DNA of 64,000 bases from Hymenobacter sp. BRD128 (GCF_013256625.1 NZ_CP053908.1:868001-932000), one strand, 5' to 3'. Shown: positions 53,559 through 63,027, numbered from the stretch's first letter. Translations and numbers: made by a program. Notes: generated by a model not told the origin, from the letters alone.

Positions 53559-54356
53559 TTACTTGACTACTGCCGTACCGCCTACCACGGCACCGCTTGC
53601 GTCCGTGTTGACCGATAGGGTAATGGTGTAGGTGCCAGCGGTAGCAATGCTAAGGTTAGGGCCATTGGTAGTGAGAGCAGCCCCCTTACTCAAATCGCCG
53701 TTGCCGCCGAGGTTTACACTCCAGTCGTTATTAGCCCGAAACTTAAATTCTCCGGCGTTCAGCGCAGAGCGCAGCGTAAACGTCTGAGTGTAGCAGTCAT
53801 ACGTTAGGGCCCGGTCGCTCGACCAGCCATCGCCGGCCGGACCAATCAGGCTCCAGCTGCCACCAAAGGTGTTGGCAACGCAGAGCGGCGTGGGGGTGCC
53901 CGTGATGGTTACGACCGGCGAGGCCTGCTGCGGGGCACTGGCGTTGCCTACCGTTGCCACCACGCGAGCATCCACCTGGGAAGTGGAGTTATAGGTATAG
54001 CCTAGGTTGGTAAATACTTTTACGAGCTGCGCCGTAGTGAGCGTGATGGCCCCAGCGGCGGTCCCGCCAGGATAAGAAACGGGGCTGCTGAAATTACCAC
54101 CCTTTTTATCAAACTGCAGCGTGTAGGTCGTAGCCGACTGGTACCCAAAATTAGCAGCCGTGTACGTGAAAGTAGCTGCCGTTGCGTTGCTGTTCGTCGT
54201 CGTCAGCGCAAGGTTAGGGGTTGTAGTTGAGGCCGTAAGGGCCGGAGCAGCCGTGGGCTTAATAACTACCTGCGACTCATCCTTTTTACAGGAGGTGAGG
54301 TTAGCCGCTGCCAGCAGAAGCACGCCGGCAGTCAGGCGAGTAAACCAACTAGTCAT
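53559..54356 (-). CDS. SusE/SusF-like outer-membrane lipoprotein
   Basis: About 265 residues from the ATG at 54356 (MTSWFTRLTAGVLLLAAANLTSC), with a lipobox ending TSC-KKDE. The N-terminal SusE domain has TATTFTYTAANFGY-like text (AATFTYTAANFGYQSATTYTLQFDKKGGNF), and a C-terminal starch-binding-type domain has WSLIGPAGDGWSSDRALTYD and GEFKFRANNDWSVNLGG. These proteins bind glycan at the surface and help SusD capture it. It is the third gene of the susCDE operon; it is short compared with SusE of Bacteroides, with only one binding domain after the first. Confidence 0.85.
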   Translation of the reverse strand: MTSWFTRLTAGVLLLAAANLTSCKKDESQVVIKPTAAPALTASTTTPNLALTTTNSNATAATFTYTAANFGYQSATTYTLQFDKKGGNFSSPVSYPGGTAAGAITLTTAQLVKVFTNLGYTYNSTSQVDARVVATVGNASAPQQASPVVTITGTPTPLCVANTFGGSWSLIGPAGDGWSSDRALTYDCYTQTFTLRSALNAGEFKFRANNDWSVNLGGNGDLSKGAALTTNGPNLSIATAGTYTITLSVNTDASGAVVGGTAVVK

Positions 54357-54464
54357 AAACTTTAAAAGCAAGGGGGTGAGAAATAGAAGAGTTCTGTGCA
54401 AGCGCAACTTCAGGCCCCGAACATGCCGCCTGAGCGAAGAAATTCGGGACCTGAGAAAGCGTCC

Positions 54465-56078
54465 TTAATACCCAGGATTCTGCGGCAGATTGGAGTTGGC
54501 TACGCGGTCGGTATTCGGAATGGGAAACAGCGAGCGGAACGACTCTACGTCCTTACCAGCTTTTACCCCACCCTTATAAGCCCAGTTGTAGCCGGTAGTA
54601 TACACGCCAAAGCGAATGAGGTCGGTGCGGCGGTGGCCTTCCCAGAACAGCTCGCGGGCGCGCTCATCAAGGATTGAGTTGAGCGTAAAGGCTCCGGTTG
54701 TGGTTGGGGCTGCCCCTGCCCGGGCCCGAATGGCATTGACGTAGGCTAGGGCTTGCGTAGCCGAGCCGCCCGTGCCGCCACGCAGTACAGCCTCCGCATA
54801 CATCAGCATTACGTCGGCCAGCCGGAACATCGGGAAGTCGGTATCCGGGAAGGTAAGGTTCGAGCCCGGCGTGCCGGTCGAAGTAACGTTCCGGTACTTC
54901 GAAATCAGCACGCCGCTGGTGAACTGCCCCAGCGTATCAACGTTGGGGTTCTGGCCCTTGAAGACAAACATCTGCGAGCGGACGTCGGTCGGATTATTAG
55001 TCGTAGTCGAGCCAAACAGCGCCGTAATGCTAGGCTTAGTGCGCAGGCCCGACCAGCCGCCATCAATACCAACCGAAGAGGCCGTAATGGCCCGGCCGGT
55101 AGGCGCGTGCACGAGGTAGGTCATGCCCCCGTAAGTCTGGGTGCGGGTGCCATCAAACGTAATAGGGAAAATAATCTCGTTACGCGCCGTCGAGGTGTTA
55201 TTGTCAGCCAAAAACAGGTTGGCGTAGCTCGGACTCAGGCTGTAGCCCGCGCCGAGCACCTTATTGGCGTAGGTAATTGCGTCGGTCGAGCGGTCAGCAC
55301 CCGTGTAGGTCTTGGCATTCAGGTAAAGCTTGGTAAGCAGCGTCCAGAGTACGCCTTTATCAGCGCGGGCATACACGGCGCGCGGGTCGAGAAGCGCGCC
55401 GCTGGAAGTATCGAGGCCATCGAGTGCTTTAAGCTCCGATTCTACGTAAGTAAACATATCCGCGCCCTTTTTATACTGCGGCGTAGTGCCGATAGCATCG
55501 GCTTCGGTAGCAAAAGGCCCACCACCAAACAAGTCGATAGCGTGCCAGTAGCAAAGCGCGCGCAGTAAGCGGGCCTCCGAGCGGTAGGTACGCACGGTGT
55601 TGGCAGTAGCACCCGTGATGCCGCGCGACGACAAGTTAGCGTCCGAGGTCTGCCGGATGAACTCGTTGCAGAGGGATATTTCGTAGAAGACGCGGTCGTA
55701 AGTAGCCCGGACAAACTCGTTGTCAGCATTCCACTGCAAAGTATTCAGGCTGGGTAGGTTGCCATCGTTCCAGCCAATTACGGCCTCATCGGTGGTTACT
55801 TCCTGAATCTGCCAGTACTGGCGCAGATAGTTTGAAAAACCTTCATCAATGCCAGAAATATCAGGGTTGCCAGCGGGGCCCTGTTGCCCACTCACGGCAA
55901 ACGTAGCGTAGAGTCGGGCCAGCACTTGCAGAATCTGGGCTGGGTCGCTGTACACGACGTTGGAGGTGGCCGAGTAGGTCGGTACCTGATTCAGGTCTTT
56001 CGTGCACGACGAAGACAACCCTGACAAGCCGGCCGCCAGCGATAATATCCCCAGGGTGCGGGTTAGGTTACGTTGCAT
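54465..56078 (-). CDS. SusD/RagB family nutrient-binding lipoprotein
   Basis: A 537-residue outer-membrane lipoprotein with lipobox LSSSC-TKDLNQ. TPR-like helices are interspersed with the SusD pattern: SEARLLRALCYWHAIDLFGGGPF, and at the C-terminus YVNAIRARAGA, NSILDERARELFWEGHRRTDLIRFG, then FPIPNTDRVANSNLPQNPGY. SusD forms the lid over SusC and binds the substrate. It begins 20 bp after the susC stop and is clearly in the same operon. Confidence 0.95.
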   Translation of the reverse strand: MQRNLTRTLGILSLAAGLSGLSSSCTKDLNQVPTYSATSNVVYSDPAQILQVLARLYATFAVSGQQGPAGNPDISGIDEGFSNYLRQYWQIQEVTTDEAVIGWNDGNLPSLNTLQWNADNEFVRATYDRVFYEISLCNEFIRQTSDANLSSRGITGATANTVRTYRSEARLLRALCYWHAIDLFGGGPFATEADAIGTTPQYKKGADMFTYVESELKALDGLDTSSGALLDPRAVYARADKGVLWTLLTKLYLNAKTYTGADRSTDAITYANKVLGAGYSLSPSYANLFLADNNTSTARNEIIFPITFDGTRTQTYGGMTYLVHAPTGRAITASSVGIDGGWSGLRTKPSITALFGSTTTNNPTDVRSQMFVFKGQNPNVDTLGQFTSGVLISKYRNVTSTGTPGSNLTFPDTDFPMFRLADVMLMYAEAVLRGGTGGSATQALAYVNAIRARAGAAPTTTGAFTLNSILDERARELFWEGHRRTDLIRFGVYTTGYNWAYKGGVKAGKDVESFRSLFPIPNTDRVANSNLPQNPGY

Positions 56079-56098
56079 AAGGAAATGGGTGGGAAAAA

Positions 56099-59000
56099 TT
56101 AAATGCCGAGGTTGAGGCCGACCGTGAACGTGCGCGGACGGGGATAAATCGTGTTGTCGATGCCACCAATTATCTCCGGGTCAAGCCCTTTGTAGTTGGT
56201 AATCAAGAACAAATTCTGCGCGGCGAACGACAGATTCAAACTGGTGCCCTTCTTAATAAGTTCGCCAAAATTGTACCCTAGCGTCAGGTTCTGCAGCCGC
56301 AGGAAAGAGCCGTTTTCGACGAAGTAATCCGAAAAGTACTGAGCCGTGGTAAAGCGCGAGGCCAGGAATTCCTGGTTCTTATTACTTACGAAGCCCGCCG
56401 AGTTTTGGTCGTAGTAGCTGCTCGAACGCAAGTTGTTATATACGTAGTTGCCCAGGTTGGCCCGGAGCGTGAAAGCCAGGTTGAAGCCACGGTAGCTGGC
56501 GTTGGCCCCGCCGCCCAGAATCCACTGCGGGCGTGCCGACTTGTAGATATAGCGGTCCGAGCTGTTGATGACGCCGTTGCCATCGCGGTCTACGTAGACC
56601 CCTTCCAGCGGCTGGCCATTCTGGTCGTATACCTGCTGGTTGACGTAGAACGAGTTGGCCGGGTAGCCCACGCGGTTAATCTGAATCGTGTTGCCCACGC
56701 CGCCGCCAATACCACCCGTCAGCTGGTCGCCGCCGTTGCCATTAACTGAGAGCTGCGTAATCTCGTTGTGGTTGTAAGTGGCGTTAGCATTCACCGTGAT
56801 GTTGAGCTTATCACCTTTCACCAGGTCCAGGTTGGTAATCAATTCAACGCCACGGTTGGTGAGCGAGCCCACGTTTGCGTTGCCAGCGTTAGAAAGCGTC
56901 GCTAGGTCAGGGAAATTCACGTAGTTGAGCAGGTTCTTGGTATCGCGGCGATACACGTCAACCGAGCCGTAGAAGCGCCCATCGAAGAAGCCATAGTCAA
57001 GGCCTGCGTTATAAGTCGTAGTCGTTTCCCAGGTAATGTTCGGGTTGTACTGGTCCGAGCGCAGGGTGCGGTAGAAAGTATTGCCAAACTGATACTGCGC
57101 CGCCAGGTTGCTGAGCGTAAGCGAAGCCAGGAAGGGGTAGTAACTAGGGCCCAGGTCTTGCTGGCCCGTTTGCCCGTAGCCGAAGCGGAGCTTCAGGTCC
57201 GAAACAGCCGTGTTATCCTTCAGGAAATTCTCGCCTTTAATACGCCAGGCGAAAGCCCCTGAGGGGAAGTAGCCCGTGCGCTTGCCTTCGGCAAAGCGGG
57301 AAGTGTTATCGGCACGAAGTGTACCCGTAAAGAGATACTTGTCGGCGATGTTGTAGTTAGCCCGCCCGTAGACGCTAAGCAGGACGTTGGTATTGAGGAA
57401 GGTATTATCACCCGAATAAGACAGCGAGGCGGGCTGGTACTCAATCCCATTGGCCAGGTAGTCGCCGAAAGCGTAGGAGCGATTCTGGAATTTCTGGTAA
57501 GAATAGCCCGCCAGCAGGTCGAGGCGGCCAGGCCCTACCGTGTTCTCATACTTGAGATAGGCTTCCAGAATGGTGTTGTTCAGGTCCTGTGCATACTGGT
57601 TGTTAACCCCGCCGCGATACGTGGTGCCGTTGACCATGATGGAGCGGTTGTAGTTAGACGCCGCGCTGGCTGGAATTAACGTGTTGCCGCGCCCGCGCTG
57701 AATGTCGTAGCCAACGTTCAGGTTGGCGCTCAAGCCTTTAATATAAGGCAGCTTATAATTGATTTGCACATTGCCAATGCTGCGGCGTACCGTGCTGATG
57801 TTACGGTTCTGATTAACCAAGCCAACCGGGTTGCGGGTAGCGAGGGGCAATATTGCGCCGCTGGCATCCGTCGACTCATAATAGCCGCCAAAGGGCGAAT
57901 TTGCTGCGTAGATAGGCTGCGTAGGGTCGAAATTGACGGCGGCTCCCACGGCGCTCTGGTCCGAGAAGTTATTATCAATCCACGAGCCCTTCAGGTTAAG
58001 GTCGATACGCAGGTTACCGTCAAGCAATACCGGCGACAGGTTCAGGGCGCCGCTGTAGCGCTTCAGGTCATTGCGCTTGAGGATGCCCTCCTGGTAGAGA
58101 TAGCCCGTCGATATGCGGTAGGGCAGAAAGCCTGCCGCCCCGCTTAAGCTCACATTATTGTCAGCAGTGTAGGCGGTGCGGTAGATTTCACGCTGCCAAT
58201 CGGTGCTAGCTGAACCCAGCACAGCTTGCTGGTTACCGGTGCCATATTGCTTTACTACCGAGCGGAATTGGTCGGCCGTGAGCACTGGCACGTACTTAGC
58301 CGGGGCGGCCAGCGACTGCTGGGTCGAGACGGCTACGTGCATCTGGTCGCCCTGCACGCCTTTCTTGGTAGTCACCAGGATAACGCCATTCGAGGCACGC
58401 ACCCCGTAGATAGCGGTCGAAGAAGCATCTTTCAGTACGGTAATACTCTCAATATCATTAGGGTTGATTAGCGACAAGGGATTAGAAGCACCAGCTAGGC
58501 CGGTATTATCAACCGGCACACCATCGATGACAATAAGCGGCGCGTTGGAGGCCGACAGCGACGAGCCCCCGCGAATCAGAATCTGGGTGCTGGCACCCGG
58601 CGCACCACCACCAGTGGTAATCTGCACACCAGCCACTTTACCCTGTATCAGTTGCTCAGGGTTAGTCACTTGGCCTTTTACAAACTGCTTTTCTGAAATC
58701 TGCTCTACCGCGCCCGTCAGGTCCTGGCGGCGCTGCGTGCCGTAGCCGATTACTACGGCCTCGCCGAGAGCTGTAGCATTTTCAGCCAGGCTTTGGGCAG
58801 CTACGTTCGTAGTCTGGCCGGCCCGCACCGTCACGGGTACGCGGCTGGTAGCATAGCCCACAAAGGAGATAACCAGCGTGTGGCCACCAGCCGGCACGCC
58901 CGAAATAGTATAAGTACCGTCGGCATTAGTAGAACCACCAACGTTAGTGCCTTCAACAAGCACCGTCACGCCGGGTAGGCCGCCATTTTTGGCATCGGTT

Positions 59001-59113
59001 ACGCGGCCGCTTACTGTGCCGGTACCCGCCTGGGCCCAAGCGCCTAGCGAAGTAGTCAGGCCTAGTACTAACAGAAGGAGAAACCGTAGTTTCACCAAGT
59101 AGGGTTGTTTCAT
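56099..59113 (-). CDS. SusC/RagA family TonB-linked outer-membrane transporter
   Basis: A 1004-residue TonB-dependent barrel. The signal peptide ends SLGAWAQ. An N-terminal carboxypeptidase-D-like domain (GRVTDAKNGGLPGVTVLVEG, ADGTYTISGVPAGGHTLVISFVGY) comes next. The plug has the SusC-type AVVIGYGTQRRQDLTGAVEQ and IRGGSSLSASNAPLIVIDGVP, and the barrel ends in FTVGLNLGI. Energised by TonB-ExbBD, it imports an oligomer presented by SusD and SusE. No glycoside hydrolase, protease or regulator gene is in the operon, so the substrate is unknown. Confidence 0.96.
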   Translation of the reverse strand: MKQPYLVKLRFLLLLVLGLTTSLGAWAQAGTGTVSGRVTDAKNGGLPGVTVLVEGTNVGGSTNADGTYTISGVPAGGHTLVISFVGYATSRVPVTVRAGQTTNVAAQSLAENATALGEAVVIGYGTQRRQDLTGAVEQISEKQFVKGQVTNPEQLIQGKVAGVQITTGGGAPGASTQILIRGGSSLSASNAPLIVIDGVPVDNTGLAGASNPLSLINPNDIESITVLKDASSTAIYGVRASNGVILVTTKKGVQGDQMHVAVSTQQSLAAPAKYVPVLTADQFRSVVKQYGTGNQQAVLGSASTDWQREIYRTAYTADNNVSLSGAAGFLPYRISTGYLYQEGILKRNDLKRYSGALNLSPVLLDGNLRIDLNLKGSWIDNNFSDQSAVGAAVNFDPTQPIYAANSPFGGYYESTDASGAILPLATRNPVGLVNQNRNISTVRRSIGNVQINYKLPYIKGLSANLNVGYDIQRGRGNTLIPASAASNYNRSIMVNGTTYRGGVNNQYAQDLNNTILEAYLKYENTVGPGRLDLLAGYSYQKFQNRSYAFGDYLANGIEYQPASLSYSGDNTFLNTNVLLSVYGRANYNIADKYLFTGTLRADNTSRFAEGKRTGYFPSGAFAWRIKGENFLKDNTAVSDLKLRFGYGQTGQQDLGPSYYPFLASLTLSNLAAQYQFGNTFYRTLRSDQYNPNITWETTTTYNAGLDYGFFDGRFYGSVDVYRRDTKNLLNYVNFPDLATLSNAGNANVGSLTNRGVELITNLDLVKGDKLNITVNANATYNHNEITQLSVNGNGGDQLTGGIGGGVGNTIQINRVGYPANSFYVNQQVYDQNGQPLEGVYVDRDGNGVINSSDRYIYKSARPQWILGGGANASYRGFNLAFTLRANLGNYVYNNLRSSSYYDQNSAGFVSNKNQEFLASRFTTAQYFSDYFVENGSFLRLQNLTLGYNFGELIKKGTSLNLSFAAQNLFLITNYKGLDPEIIGGIDNTIYPRPRTFTVGLNLGI

Positions 59114-59804
59114 AAACTTGAAACTGGGGTGGGGAAAAGTGAAATAGAAATAACGGAGAGAAAGGCTTTTTGCCAGCTAATACAACTATCAAAAAGGACA
59201 GTGTTGAGGAAGGAAGCTAGCCTAAACAAAAGAGAAGAAAAAGGGTGTGCAAGCCCTGCAATCGATTGCGGATTGAGTATGGCAGAATGTTAAAAAATTG
59301 TTAGAATTCATGGCAAGATAAGCCAGTAGCCAAGCAGAAACCAACTAAAAACCCCTGGCTAGCACGTGTGCACAAACCGGGTTTTTTACGAAGGCAAAGA
59401 TGCAGGACTTTCTTCGGGACCAGATATTTTTTATAAGTTAATAAATTTTAATAATCTAATAATTTAAAATAATAAAATTTACATTGTTTTAAGTGTTTTT
59501 TAATAAAATGAAAATTAGTAAGTTGCTACATGAATTGCTTAGGTAAACAGTTGGAAGAATGAGCTGTGGATTGGCTAGAATGGCGAAGCAGGTGAGGACT
59601 ATTTAATTTGTTCAGAACTTATCCGGCCAAGAATAAAGCTCGGAAAGATGCCCGCTCCAATTGCCAATTTGTGCTAGCTAACCGATAATTAACCAGGCAA
59701 AACTTGCCAAGCGGCCGTCATTACTAACAACAGTTAGCTTTTGCGTTTTAAAACGACGCAGAAATCAGCGAGCCCCAACGCTCGGTCACTAATACAACGA
59801 AGAT
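59114..59804. other. AT-rich intergenic region upstream of susC
   Basis: About 690 nt without a convincing gene. It holds a hairpin with AAAAACCC/GGGTTTTT arms (59347-59354 with 59379-59386), which could end transcription in either direction. A very AT-rich stretch (about 59418-59525) follows. The susC promoter must lie in the first 200 nt. No regulator binding site could be named. Confidence 0.5.
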
Positions 59805-59836
59805 TTGCCAGCTACGAAGCGCTCTCCGTACTTTTG
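59805..59836 (+). promoter_or_regulatory. Promoter of the 59856 gene
   Basis: TTG at 59805-59807 and an exact TAnnTTTG box (TACTTTTG, 59829-59836), separated by 21 nt. The chosen ATG at 59856 lies 20 bp further. Confidence 0.6.
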
Positions 59837-59855
59837 GCTGATTTCGCCTGCTTTC

Positions 59856-60572
59856 ATGAAACCATTCCAGTATTCTTTAGCGCTGAGTTTGTTGCTGCTG
59901 CTCCTGGCAGCCAGTGCCCGCGCCCAAACCCGGCGGCCGACCCCTGGCCGGCCCGTGCCTGGCAAAACGACCACAAAAGGTCGTTCTGGAACCAAGGCGC
60001 CGCCGCCACCGCCGGCACCTATTGAAGCCGCCAAGCGCGTTGAAACCTCGACCGAGGATGATAAGCCGCCGCTCGTTATCAATAGGATAAAGCTCAAAGA
60101 CCCCGTACTGGTATTTTATCAGCAGGCCGGCCCCACCAATGCCGTGCAGCAATTGCTGATGGACGAAAAAAGCCTGGCACTGTTGAAAACTACGCCGCTG
60201 GAAGAGTTGGTAGCCCGCCGCGAAGTATTTATCGATGGGCTCGGCAACTACGACCCTCCCAAGGGTACGGCCGATGCGCAGAAATACCGCCTGGCCGGCG
60301 TGAGCCTGCTGGCCAACAGCGAAAGGCGCAAAACGGCCCCCGATGGCCGCAGTACCTACGCCCGCCTGAAAGTGCCTAGCCCCGGCGATTTGTATGTGGT
60401 GCGCGAATCGGCCGAGGAATACCGCCACTTTGTGAGCGGTCCTCAGAAAAAAGGCTCGCGTATCGACTTTAGTGTCAATGGGTTGCCCGGAGTCGATTCG
60501 GTGCGGGCCGTGTATACGCTGCGCAAAATAGACTCGTCGGAGCGCGGCACGGGCGGCGATATCATTCGCTAG
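59856..60572 (+). CDS. Exported hypothetical protein
   Basis: About 238 residues from the ATG at 59856 (MKPFQYSLALSLLLLLLAASARAQTRR), which gives a clean signal peptide and lies just behind a consensus promoter; the frame is open 17 codons further upstream. A Pro/Lys/Thr-rich linker (about 25-60) is followed by a folded part with DPVLVFYQQAGPTNAVQQLLMDEKSLALL, VFIDGLGNYDPPKG and LYVVRESAEEYRHFVSGPQ. No family was recognised. A periplasmic or surface location is inferred. It is followed by the esterase gene, with a gap of 76 bp. Confidence 0.65.
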   Translation: MKPFQYSLALSLLLLLLAASARAQTRRPTPGRPVPGKTTTKGRSGTKAPPPPPAPIEAAKRVETSTEDDKPPLVINRIKLKDPVLVFYQQAGPTNAVQQLLMDEKSLALLKTTPLEELVARREVFIDGLGNYDPPKGTADAQKYRLAGVSLLANSERRKTAPDGRSTYARLKVPSPGDLYVVRESAEEYRHFVSGPQKKGSRIDFSVNGLPGVDSVRAVYTLRKIDSSERGTGGDIIR

Positions 60573-60648
60573 CCCAGCCGTGAACTTCCTGAAAATTTCT
60601 GGGTCAGCTCATTATTCTAAAAAATCTGGTTTGTAGCCAGCAGGCCAA

Positions 60649-61833
60649 ATGAGCAAGTTTGCTAAAGCTGCGCTACCCTTATTGGGCGCATTCCTGCTGG
60701 TGCCGGCCTTGGCCCAGACGACGCTGCGCCTCACGGCGGTGCCCGCTGCCACGCCGGCTGACCAGCCTATCTACGTGTCGGGCACATTTACTAACTGGGA
60801 CCCCAGTGCCGCCGGCTTCGCCCTGGCCCGCCAAGCCGACGGTAGCTACCAGCTCACTTTGCCGGCCACGGTAAGCGGCGCGCAGGAGTTTAAATTTACG
60901 CGCGGCTCCTGGGCCACTAGCGAAGCCGATGCAAGCTTCCAAGCAGTTGCTAATCGCCGCGCCGAGTTTGGGGCTAGCCCCGCCACGCTCACGTTTCAGG
61001 TTGCCAGCTGGCAGGACCAGCGCCCCGGCGGTACGGCCCCGGCTGGCCCCAAGCCGCATACGCTGGCGTCCAACGTGCATATTCTCACCGACTCATTCCG
61101 GCTGCCGCAGCTGGGCGGGCGGGCGCGGCGGGTGTGGCTCTATCTGCCGCCCGGCTACGCTGCCGCGCGGCGCAAGCGCTACCCCGTGCTGTATCTACAG
61201 GATGGGCAGAATGTGTTTGACGAGGCTACGTCCTTTTCGGGCGAGTGGGGCGTCGATGAAACGCTAAACCAGCTGGCGGCGGCGGGTGAGCGCAATGCCG
61301 AGTGCATTGTGGTCGCTATCGACAATGACGGCGCGCATCGCCTCGACGAATACTCGCCCTGGGCAAACGCCGAGTATAAGAAAGGCGGCGAAGGCGACCA
61401 GTACACCAACTTCTTGGCGCTCACCCTAAAACCGTATATTGACGCGCACTACCGCACCCGGCCCGATGCCGCCCACACGGCCATTGCCGGCGCCAGCATG
61501 GGCGGCCTCATTGCGCTATACGCGGGGCTGAAATACCCCATGCTCTTCGGGCGGGTAGGCGTGTTTTCGCCGGCCATCTGGTTTGCCAAAGATTCCATGC
61601 TGGCCTATGAGCGCCGCCGGCCCGTGCCGCTAGCCAGCCGTTTCTACTTCGTGGCGGGTCCTGGCGAAAGCGAAACCATGCTGCCACTCATGACGGAAGC
61701 GCGTAATGGCTTGCTGGCTAAGGGAGTGCAGCCTAATCACATTGAATTCAAAGCCCCGGCCGACGGCAAACATGCCGAATGGTTTTGGCGGCGCGAGTTT
61801 GGGCCCGCCTACCGCTGGCTGCTGGCCGAATAG
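60649..61833 (+). CDS. Exported alpha/beta-hydrolase (esterase D type) with N-terminal CBM48-like domain
   Basis: A 394-residue protein with a signal peptide ending ALAQT. The N-terminal domain (about 25-120) has YVSGTFTNWDPSAAGFAL and EFKFTRGSWATSEAD, like AMPK/CBM48 glycan-binding modules. The catalytic domain (about 140-394) is of the esterase D family: RVWLYLPPGY, PVLYLQDGQNVFD, the nucleophile in AGASMGGLIALYAG, and HAEWFW with the likely catalytic His. It probably removes ester groups from a carbohydrate or siderophore outside the cell. The exact substrate is unknown. Confidence 0.85.
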   Translation: MSKFAKAALPLLGAFLLVPALAQTTLRLTAVPAATPADQPIYVSGTFTNWDPSAAGFALARQADGSYQLTLPATVSGAQEFKFTRGSWATSEADASFQAVANRRAEFGASPATLTFQVASWQDQRPGGTAPAGPKPHTLASNVHILTDSFRLPQLGGRARRVWLYLPPGYAAARRKRYPVLYLQDGQNVFDEATSFSGEWGVDETLNQLAAAGERNAECIVVAIDNDGAHRLDEYSPWANAEYKKGGEGDQYTNFLALTLKPYIDAHYRTRPDAAHTAIAGASMGGLIALYAGLKYPMLFGRVGVFSPAIWFAKDSMLAYERRRPVPLASRFYFVAGPGESETMLPLMTEARNGLLAKGVQPNHIEFKAPADGKHAEWFWRREFGPAYRWLLAE

Positions 61834-61879
61834 CTAGGAACCTGGCAGCGGGGACATTGAAAAATAATCTGTCGAAAAG

Positions 61880-61909
61880 TTGCGGATATTGAAGCTAACC
61901 GTATATTTG
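61880..61909 (+). promoter_or_regulatory. Consensus promoter of a small transcription unit
   Basis: TTG at 61880-61882 and an exact TAnnTTTG box, TATATTTG, at 61902-61909, 19 nt apart: the best promoter match seen besides that of tRNA-Leu. Only a short sORF follows before a terminator. Confidence 0.7.
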
Positions 61910-61915
61910 CCACCG

Positions 61916-62091
61916 TATGAACCGCCGCCAGCTAGTCATTACCGCGATGAATTACCGACCCAAACCGGGCCTCGGAATCGCGCGTCATGGCCAGCTGCCC
62001 CGGGCACTCAGCAACTAAAAATGCTGCCGCCCTGCCCGTTCAGCTCAGCTTTACAGCCCGATTCCAGAAACCTGGAATCGGGCTTTTTTTT
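61916..62091 (+). ncRNA. Candidate small RNA or leader with 33-codon sORF
   Basis: From the expected start point (about 61916) to a strong terminator (12-bp perfect stem 62055-62066 with 62073-62084, then eight T) runs about 175 nt. A 33-codon frame begins at once with ATG 61917 and stops at 62018 (MNRRQLVITAMNYRPKPG...), with almost no leader. It could be an sRNA, a leaderless small protein, or an attenuator for the gene at 62115. No family was recognised. Confidence 0.5.
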
Positions 62092-62114
62092 GGTGTTTCC
62101 TTTTCGTTACCGCT

Positions 62115-62966
62115 ATGTCACTGCACTTGCTTGCCCGCCCGCACCACCCCGCCGCGCCCGCCTCGGGCATGGTCTGGAAGATGTTGTTCGACCGCCAGCA
62201 GGCGCTGCTGCACCGCTGGGCTAGCCCGGTATTTGGCCGCGCCCTCGCCGAGCTGGGTTTGCGCCGCGATGCGCTGCCCAACCTTGCGCACATCGGCCAG
62301 GTAGTACACCAGCGCACGGGCTGGACGTTGCTGCTCACCGGCGCACCCATAAGTGAAACGACCTACTGCGCCGCCCTGGCCCGGCGCGAATTGCCGGTAG
62401 TGTCGCGGCTGCGCAGCTTCAGCGAGTTTGACCAGCCGCCGGGCGGCCCCGACCTGTTTGCCGACCTCTTCGGCCGGGTGCCGCTGCTGCTGGAGCCCGG
62501 CTACGCCGACGCGCTGCAAGCTCTGGGGCAAGCCTGGGCATTGGCTACTTCGCCAGCGGCGCTGGCGCTGCTGCAACGGTTCACGCGCGCCACGTTCGAG
62601 CGGGGCTTGCTGGCCGCCCCCGGCGGGCGGCCGCACTTTTACGGCGCGGCCCTGCTGACTTCGGCCCGCCACCTGCACGCCGCCGCCGCCGCCGAAGCGA
62701 CGGCTCACCAACCCCTAGCCAGCGCTGTGCTGCACCTGAACCAGCCCGAATCAACCGAGGCTAGCCTGCTGGCCGTGGAAGCACCTGTCTACTACGTAGC
62801 TGGCAGCTGGGCCGACCTGGGTGCGGCCTTGCAGGAGCTGCACCAGCAACTCCTAAAAATACAGCGGCAGCTGCTGGCCGGCCGGCCGCTGCCATTTGCC
62901 GGCGTGCCCGCCGCGCCCAGTGGCCGGGAGCTGGCATTCGCGGCGCGCATCCCAGGGCTGCGCTAA
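62115..62966 (+). CDS. Aromatic amino acid hydroxylase-like protein lacking the iron-binding histidines
   Basis: A 283-residue protein whose middle follows the biopterin-dependent hydroxylase (phenylalanine-4-hydroxylase) fold pattern: RQQALLHRWASPVFGRALAEL, LPNLAHIGQVVHQRTGWTLLL, YCAALARRELPVVSRLRS and GGPDLFADLFGRVPLLLEPG. In true hydroxylases the last block reads DIFHDxFGH, where the two His bind iron. Here they are Ala116 and Arg121, while the Glu ligand may be kept (Glu162 in ATFERGL). So it is probably not an iron hydroxylase. The family assignment is from memory of the motif order, and the function is unknown. Confidence 0.6.
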   Translation: MSLHLLARPHHPAAPASGMVWKMLFDRQQALLHRWASPVFGRALAELGLRRDALPNLAHIGQVVHQRTGWTLLLTGAPISETTYCAALARRELPVVSRLRSFSEFDQPPGGPDLFADLFGRVPLLLEPGYADALQALGQAWALATSPAALALLQRFTRATFERGLLAAPGGRPHFYGAALLTSARHLHAAAAAEATAHQPLASAVLHLNQPESTEASLLAVEAPVYYVAGSWADLGAALQELHQQLLKIQRQLLAGRPLPFAGVPAAPSGRELAFAARIPGLR

Positions 62967-62989
62967 AGCTTGACCCTGTTTCCGAATAC

Positions 62990-63027
62990 AAAAGTGCCTG
63001 CTTCGCGTAAGAAGCAGGCACTTTTTT
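62990..63027. terminator. Bidirectional terminator between convergent genes
   Basis: Perfect 15-bp stem (62990-63004 with 63011-63025), 6-nt loop, A run before and T run after. Confidence 0.88.

Noticed and set aside
61880-62224. 114-codon frame starting at TTG 61880
   Set aside because: It runs through the promoter box, the terminator hairpin and into the next gene in another frame; Pro/Arg-rich shadow.
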